Shown piece by piece: positions 16,848 through 20,978 of a DNA stretch of 20,978 bases. The notes beneath the pieces are model-generated. The model had not been told where the DNA came from, did not search any database, and was given only the letters and a program-made list of their open reading frames with translations. The position numbers were made by a program, and so were the translations under genes. This DNA comes from Parolsenella sp958406235 (GTDB lineage Bacteria > Actinomycetota > Coriobacteriia > Coriobacteriales > Atopobiaceae). The stretch lies in contig NZ_JBCLNF010000014.1 of assembly GCF_039062465.1 (NCBI RefSeq), forward strand, positions 1 through 20,978, given 5' to 3'. Every line of letters begins with the position of its first letter. The first letter of the stretch is position 1.

Positions 16848-18133
16848 TAGAAGCGCCTCCCCTCACGGACGTCGATGGCAAGATAGTTGGGGTCACCCTC
16901 AATGAGGCGACGGAAGGCCTCGAACATGTAGGCCGCGTCCTTCGGGCCGGGCGAGGCCTCGGGGTGGTACTGGGCGGAGAAGGCCGGGATGTCGAGGAAC
17001 TGGATGCCCTCGGGCGTGCCATCGTTGAGGTTCACGTGCGTAAGGCGGATGCGACCGAAGCGCTCGTTGTTCACCACGGGCGCGATGCGGCGCTCGCTCC
17101 AGAAGCGGAGATCCTGAGTGTTGGCGGCGTTCCAGGCGTCGACGACTTCCTGGCCGCCGGAGAGCTCGACATCAATCTCGCCGAGGCTCGAGAACACGAG
17201 GCCGTAGTTGTGGTTCTGGGCGGTGACCTCGACCATGCCGGAGAGCAGGTTCATGACGGGCTGGTTGCCACCATGGTGGCCATAGGGCAGCTTCTCGATC
17301 TGGGCGCCCGCAGCCTGGCAGATCATCTGGTGGCCTAGGCAAATGCCGAAGACGGGCACCTTGCCCAGAAGCTCCTCGGCACAGCGAGCGGGCTCCGGGA
17401 GCTCACGCGGGTCACCGGGGCCGTTGGAGAGGAAGACGCCGTCGGGGTTCTCGGCAAGGATCTTCTCCGCCGGGGTGTCCCAGGGCACGACGTGCATGTC
17501 GATTCCCACGCCAACGACGCCGCGCAGGATGCCAAACTTCTCACCGCAATCGAGAGCGGTGACGCGCAGACGCTTGCGCGGGTGGTTGATATCGACGAGC
17601 GCGTTGACGTCATAGGGCTCCGCGGTGGAAACCTTGGCAACCCAGTTGGTCTCGGAGATGGAGGGCGCGGCCTTCACGCGGGCAACGAGGCTCGCCGGGT
17701 CAAGGTCCTCAGTGGAGATCGCGCAGCGCATGGTGCCGGTATCGCGAACACGCAGCGTGATTTCACGCGTATCAACGCCCTCGATGCCAACGATGCCGTG
17801 CTCTGCGAGGAAATCGGGGAGCGATCCGATGCTCCGCCAGTTATTGGGCGTGTGGCACATATCGCAGACGACTACGCCCGCGAGGTCGACGCCATCAGAC
17901 TGCATGTCCTCGGGACAGACGCCATAGTTGCCAATCTGGGGATACGTAAAGGTCACGACCTGACCCGCGTAGGACGGATCGGAGATGACCTCCTGGTAGC
18001 CCGACATGGCCGTGTTAAAGACGAGCTCACCGAAGGTCTCGCCAGTGGCGCCCACCGAAAGGCCCTCGAAGGTGGTGCCGTCCTCGAGCGCGAGAAGCGC
18101 CTTGGGGGCATCCGTTGCGAGCAGTGGATTCAC
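16847..18133 (-). CDS. carA: Carbamoyl-phosphate synthase small subunit
   Basis: Glutamine amidotransferase subunit that hydrolyses glutamine and channels ammonia to CarB. The N-terminal CPSase domain (FGELVFNTAMSGYQEVISDPSY, 34-55) is followed by the class I GATase with nucleophile Cys265 in FGICLGHQM, YGHHGGNQPV, and His390/Glu392 in QYHPEASPG. 428 aa, longer than the usual 360-380: about 45 extra residues (316-360) lie between AQNHNYGL and RIRLTHVNLNDGT, where E. coli CarA has a short link. Start GTG 18133 has AAAGGGGA before it; upstream in-frame sequence overlaps the leader terminator and is not coding. First gene of the carAB operon. Confidence 0.97.
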
Positions 18134-18197
18134 GCGTTCCCCTTTCTTTTGGGTTCGCGCGGTATGAAAACGACGCCCGGACTCAAGGCCGAGGCAC

Positions 18198-18234
18198 AAA
18201 AAAAGAGGCGCCCGACTCGTGACCGAGGGCGTCC
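18198..18234 (-). terminator. Leader terminator (attenuator) upstream of carA
   Basis: On the minus strand GGACGCCCTCG-GTCA-CGAGTCGGGCGCC forms a strong stem with a small bulge and is followed, after TC, by seven Ts. It lies between the carA promoter and the carA start, about 65 bases before the GTG, with no gene ending here. A terminator in this place implies transcription attenuation of carAB, by analogy with pyrimidine-controlled pyr operons. Confidence 0.8.
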
Positions 18235-18313
18235 CCACAAGACGAGCGCACGCCTGCCGCGCGCCCTTTGGCCCAGCGAAAACCCGGCATGTCCAACGCC
18301 GAGTCAGGCCGTA

Positions 18314-18328
18314 TTGCCTTGCAGGTAT
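18314..18328 (-). promoter_or_regulatory. Weak PyrR-site-like sequence in the carA leader
   Basis: Read on the minus strand ATACCTGCAAGGCA shares the spacing CC-x-G-x2-AGG-Y with the PyrR-binding loop of Bacillus pyr leaders (consensus ARUCCNGNGAGGYU), with several mismatches. It lies about 20 bases after the predicted transcription start and 80 before the attenuator, the right order for an anti-antiterminator. Inference only. Confidence 0.25.
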
Positions 18329-18355
18329 CCCGTACCGTGCTTAAAGGTCTAAGGG

Positions 18356-18383
18356 ATTATAAGACCAGCAGAGTGTCTCGCAA
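18356..18383 (-). promoter_or_regulatory. carAB promoter
   Basis: On the minus strand TTGCGA, 16 bases, then a perfect TATAAT. Transcription would begin near 18349 and give a leader of about 215 bases containing the attenuator. Confidence 0.8.
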
Positions 18384-18628
18384 GGATAACTTTATGTTAG
18401 GCACCCAAATATAAATGCAGGTAGCGCAGGTAAGACGCCGGTTATGCAGTCCCACCCACCGAATATCCACGCCTCTCCACGACACGTCCCCAGGTGGCGA
18501 CGCCTGACTCGTCTGGTTTCGCCGTGGTTCCTCCTTCCCCGCGCATCAGCCGCGCCCGACCTGGCTAGAATTGAGGGTCAGAAACAATGCGAACTACGCT
18601 GCAGCATGAACGAGACACAGGAGCGCAC
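18384..18628. other. Divergent spacer between carA and the FemAB-like gene
   Basis: Gene-free. TAGAAT at 18566-18571 is a possible plus-strand -10 box for the FemAB-like gene with no good -35. Further upstream an AT-rich patch near 18390-18416 (TTTATG, TATAAA) could hold another promoter. Nothing else stands out. Confidence 0.4.
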
Positions 18629-19624
18629 GTGATCGAAGCCAACGACATCACCGTTGAGGAACTCGAGACAAAGGCCATTGAGCTCGGGGTCAACCTTCCC
18701 ATCGAGCAGACCGCCGTCTGGGCGGGCTACCAGGCCACCATCGACGGGCGCACCCCCTGGGGCGCCGTCGAGCTCACCCAGGACGGCCGCACGATCGCCC
18801 TCGTGAGCCTGTTCGACTACGAGACCCATGGCTATCACTACCTACGCTCCAACCACGCTCCTGTCTGGGTCGTTGAGCCCAGCGAGGAGCTCGAGGGCCA
18901 GGCGATCGACGCCCTCGCTGCCCACGTTCGCGCGAAGGACAAGCGCCAGAAGTTCATGCGCATCTCCATCAAGGCCGAGCTCGCCTCGACCACGCCCGTA
19001 CTCTCCGGCATCCCCTATGACCACACCGTCGTGATCGACGTCACCGGCGGAGATGAGGAAATCCTCTCCCGCATGAAGCCGCGCGGTCGCCGCGACGTTC
19101 GCAAGGCCCTTCGCGAGAGCCCTGTCACCTGCGCCGACGAGACCGAGCTCGCCTCCAAGAGCTTCGAGGAGTACTACGACGTCATGCGCGAGACCGGCGA
19201 GCGCGACGGCTTCACGCCCGCACCCTGTTCGGACTACGAGGACATGATCCGCATCCTCGGCCCCGAGCACTGCCGTGTCTACGCCGGCAGGCTCGATGGC
19301 CGCGTCGTCACCTGGTCGCTCGTCACCATTAACGGCACCCGCGCCGTGCGCTATTACGGCGCCAGCCGCAACGAGACCATGCGTCAGCACGTGACCGACA
19401 AGCTCGTCTACTTCGAGTGCTGCGATCTCGGCACCAACCAGGGCTGCCTCGACTACGACATGATGGCGATTGGCAGCGAGTTCTCGCCCAAGCTCATGGG
19501 CCTGAACGAGTTCAAGACCAAGTTCACCAAGCAGGTCGCCGAGGTGGCGCCGGATCGTGACGTCCCCCTCCACGGCCTGTTCTATAAGGCGCTCGTAACC
19601 GCCAAGAAGCTTCGCGATCGATAG
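18629..19624 (+). CDS. FemAB/FemX-like peptidoglycan aminoacyltransferase
   Basis: 331 aa, double GNAT fold family that transfers amino acids from aminoacyl-tRNA to the peptidoglycan stem peptide on lipid II at the inner face of the membrane. Typical points: the YHYLRSNHAPVW strand (69-80), VVIDVTGGDEEILSRMKPRGRRDVRKAL (the basic R-R-x-[IV]-R-K-A element, 152-160), the second GNAT part with RYYGASRNETMR (241-252), and CLDYDMMAIG...GLNEFKTKF (273-299), the family's C-terminal signature. The GTG 18629 is preferred because AGGAG lies 5 bases before it; ATG 18587 in frame has a poor site. The coiled-coil arm of Staphylococcus FemA is absent, as in FemX-type proteins. Six bases before the PHP gene. 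The amino acid transferred is unknown. Confidence 0.82.
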   Translation: MIEANDITVEELETKAIELGVNLPIEQTAVWAGYQATIDGRTPWGAVELTQDGRTIALVSLFDYETHGYHYLRSNHAPVWVVEPSEELEGQAIDALAAHVRAKDKRQKFMRISIKAELASTTPVLSGIPYDHTVVIDVTGGDEEILSRMKPRGRRDVRKALRESPVTCADETELASKSFEEYYDVMRETGERDGFTPAPCSDYEDMIRILGPEHCRVYAGRLDGRVVTWSLVTINGTRAVRYYGASRNETMRQHVTDKLVYFECCDLGTNQGCLDYDMMAIGSEFSPKLMGLNEFKTKFTKQVAEVAPDRDVPLHGLFYKALVTAKKLRDR

Positions 19625-19630
19625 GTAGCC

Positions 19631-20539
19631 ATGGACACGCCAATCGTCGACTGCCACACCCACACGTCGTTCTCAGACGGGACATCAACCTTCGAGGAGA
19701 ACGTGCGGGCAGCGGCGGCGGCCGGTTGCCGCGTCCTCGTCTCCACAGATCACCTGACGCTCCCCGCAAGCCTGGACGAGTCGTGCGAGGCGCAGGTGCC
19801 CCTCGCACGACTCGTCGAACACCGCGCTGCATTCGAGGCAGCACGCGGCCTCGCAAGCGAGATTGCGCCTGAACTAGAGTTCGTCTACGGCTTCGAATGT
19901 GACTGGTATCCCGGCTGCGAGGAATATGTGCGCACCTGGAGCGAGGGCGCCATCGTCCGCCTCGGAAGCGTGCACTACATCGGGAACCCCGGCGACATCG
20001 CCACGGGAGCCGCCGGGCAGCCGGGTACCGAGGGAACGTCCCAGGCATACCAAATCTGCCCGGGCTCCGGATGGATCGACTACAACGAGGACAAGCACGT
20101 CTGGGAGGACCTAGGGCCAGACGAGGTCTGGCGTCGCTATGTGAACGCCTGGTGTCACGCCTGCGAGAGCCCGCTCGAATTCGACAGCATGGCTCACCCC
20201 GACCTTGCCACCCGATTCGCAAACGAAGGATTCACGACGACAATCGATCTCTCCCGCCTTTGGGACCAAATGGTCGAATGCGCCCATGACACCGGACGAA
20301 GGGTAGAGGTTTCCACCGCCGGTCTCAGGAAGACGACAGCGAGCTACTATCCGAGCGCGGGCCTCTTGCACCGCTTCGCCAAAGCCGGCGTGCCCATCAC
20401 GACCGGCTCTGACGCCCATAGGGCCGTCGATGTCTGCTGGGGTATCCAAGGGGCCTACCGCTATGCATATGCCGCTGGATATAGGTCGATAGAGGTTCCG
20501 CACGCGGACGGATCCTGGGAGTCAGTCGAGATCCAGTAA
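19631..20539 (+). CDS. PHP-domain phosphatase (histidinol-phosphatase type)
   Basis: 302 aa metal-dependent phosphoesterase of the PHP family, HisK-like. The metal ligands are visible: His9 and His11 in VDCHTHTSFSDG, Asp40-His41 in STDH, Glu89 in GFECDW, His115 in SVHYI, His189 in MAHPDL, and Asp261/His263 in TGSDAH. VEVSTAGLRK (226-234) is the HisK-type motif. The likely reaction is dephosphorylation of L-histidinol phosphate, but no his gene is near and other small phosphates are possible. ATG 19631 follows the FemAB-like stop after 6 bases, so the two form an operon. GGTAG just before it is a weak ribosome site. Confidence 0.88.
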   Translation: MDTPIVDCHTHTSFSDGTSTFEENVRAAAAAGCRVLVSTDHLTLPASLDESCEAQVPLARLVEHRAAFEAARGLASEIAPELEFVYGFECDWYPGCEEYVRTWSEGAIVRLGSVHYIGNPGDIATGAAGQPGTEGTSQAYQICPGSGWIDYNEDKHVWEDLGPDEVWRRYVNAWCHACESPLEFDSMAHPDLATRFANEGFTTTIDLSRLWDQMVECAHDTGRRVEVSTAGLRKTTASYYPSAGLLHRFAKAGVPITTGSDAHRAVDVCWGIQGAYRYAYAAGYRSIEVPHADGSWESVEIQ

Positions 20540-20739
20540 GACACTCGGCAAGTCATTGTGCCAAAACAAATAGAGGCCCGGAGCAAATCGCCCGGGCCTC
20601 TACGCATTTCAAAGTGAAACATAAAGATGCAAACCGAATAACCGTAGCCAGTCCTTTGAAAGGGGGAGTCGAATCGGATCGAAAGCGGTAGCCGATGCGA
20701 CACGACGTGACTACAAGCAATCAAAGAGCCACGAAACAA
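20540..20739. other. Convergent spacer between the PHP gene and 5S rRNA
   Basis: Gene-free apart from the two terminator hairpins. I looked for a tRNA here because one often follows 5S and because GATTCGACTCCCC on the minus strand resembles a T-arm, but no acceptor stem or anticodon arm can be built. Confidence 0.5.
20571..20602. terminator. Bidirectional terminator
   Basis: A perfect 11-bp stem (TAGAGGCCCGG with CCGGGCCTCTA) with a 10-base loop. On the minus strand TTTGTTTTGG follows, a good tail for the rRNA transcript; on the plus strand only CGCATTTC, a weaker end for the PHP gene transcript. Confidence 0.75.
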
Positions 20740-20774
20740 GAGGACCCCGCCACCACGCGGGTGACGGGGCCCTC
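20740..20774 (-). terminator. rRNA operon terminator
   Basis: GAGG-A-CCCCG-C-CACC pairs with GGTG-A-CGGGG-C-CCTC (13 pairs, two mismatches). On the minus strand TTGTTTC follows. It lies 20 bases beyond the 5S gene. Confidence 0.75.
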
Positions 20775-20794
20775 GGCACGCAAATGCCCCTCGT

Positions 20795-20912
20795 TGGTCA
20801 GCGACGTCCTGCTCTCCCACGGACTACTCCGCAGTACCATCGGCGCTAGGGGGCTTAACTTCCGGGTTCGGAATGGGACCGGGTGTACCTCCCCCGCCAT
20901 GGTCGCTGACCA
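20795..20912 (-). rRNA. rrf: 5S ribosomal RNA
   Basis: Read on the minus strand the sequence has the universal 5S parts: the terminal stem GGTCAGCGAC/GTCGCTGACC, GGTACACCCGGTCCCATTCC, GAACCCGGAAGTTAAG, GATGGTACTGC and GGGAGAGCAGGACG. About 118 bases; the ends are set by the stem and may be off by a few. Flanking ATGCCCCTCG and CGAGGGGCAT extend the pairing to 23 perfect bp (20783-20805 with 20902-20924), the precursor stem. It is the last gene of an rRNA operon that enters the window from the right. Confidence 0.97.
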
Positions 20913-20978
20913 ACGAGGGGCATTCGGTTTTCAGGGGGCGGGTTCCGCCCGGTGCCCTGGGGGCCGCACAGCGCAGCG

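Noticed and set aside
20603..20739. tRNA gene after 5S rRNA
   Set aside because: A T-arm-like string only; no cloverleaf can be drawn.

Overview
The window is high-GC bacterial chromosomal DNA with compact genes, several GTG starts and a 5S rRNA at the right edge. Gene content, codon use and the long T-poor or palindromic spacers point to the Actinobacteria, most likely a gut Coriobacteriia such as a Collinsella relative. The genus is an inference from memory of similar genomes, not shown by the sequence. The left part is accessory in character; the right part (uvrC, ilvE, carAB, rrn) is housekeeping.

Layout from left to right. 1-960 is gene-free, with a 33-bp tandem duplication and an operator-like cluster before a fructose-type PTS IIBC gene. 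A separately promoted IIA gene follows. Next come an SDR oxidoreductase (minus), an unrecognised 207-aa protein (plus) and an alpha/beta-hydrolase (minus). Positions 6375-6721 and 9668-10000 hold two related composite elements made of nested inverted repeats. Between them lies a minus-strand signalling operon: a membrane FxLYD-like protein fused in frame to an HTH regulator, then a membrane-anchored Ser/Thr kinase. Then uvrC, a branched-chain aminotransferase gene (ilvE) and carB-carA follow, all minus. carA has a good promoter and a leader terminator (attenuator). Divergent from carA are a FemAB-like aminoacyltransferase and a PHP-domain phosphatase (plus), which converge on the 5S rRNA (minus).

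How the genes work together. IIBC and IIA together make a complete fructose-family PTS permease. CarA and CarB are the two subunits of carbamoyl-phosphate synthase for pyrimidine and arginine synthesis. The FxLYD-HTH/kinase operon looks like a small membrane-linked signalling and transcription module, with a palindrome just downstream of its own promoter.

The most interesting feature is the nested-palindrome family. It has four copies of about 125 bp in two A+B pairs, all carrying the asymmetric core CTGGGGTTTTGCA in the same orientation. One base pair in the inner stem of the B units has changed on both sides. The two pairs flank the signalling operon as direct repeats. I do not recognise this family.
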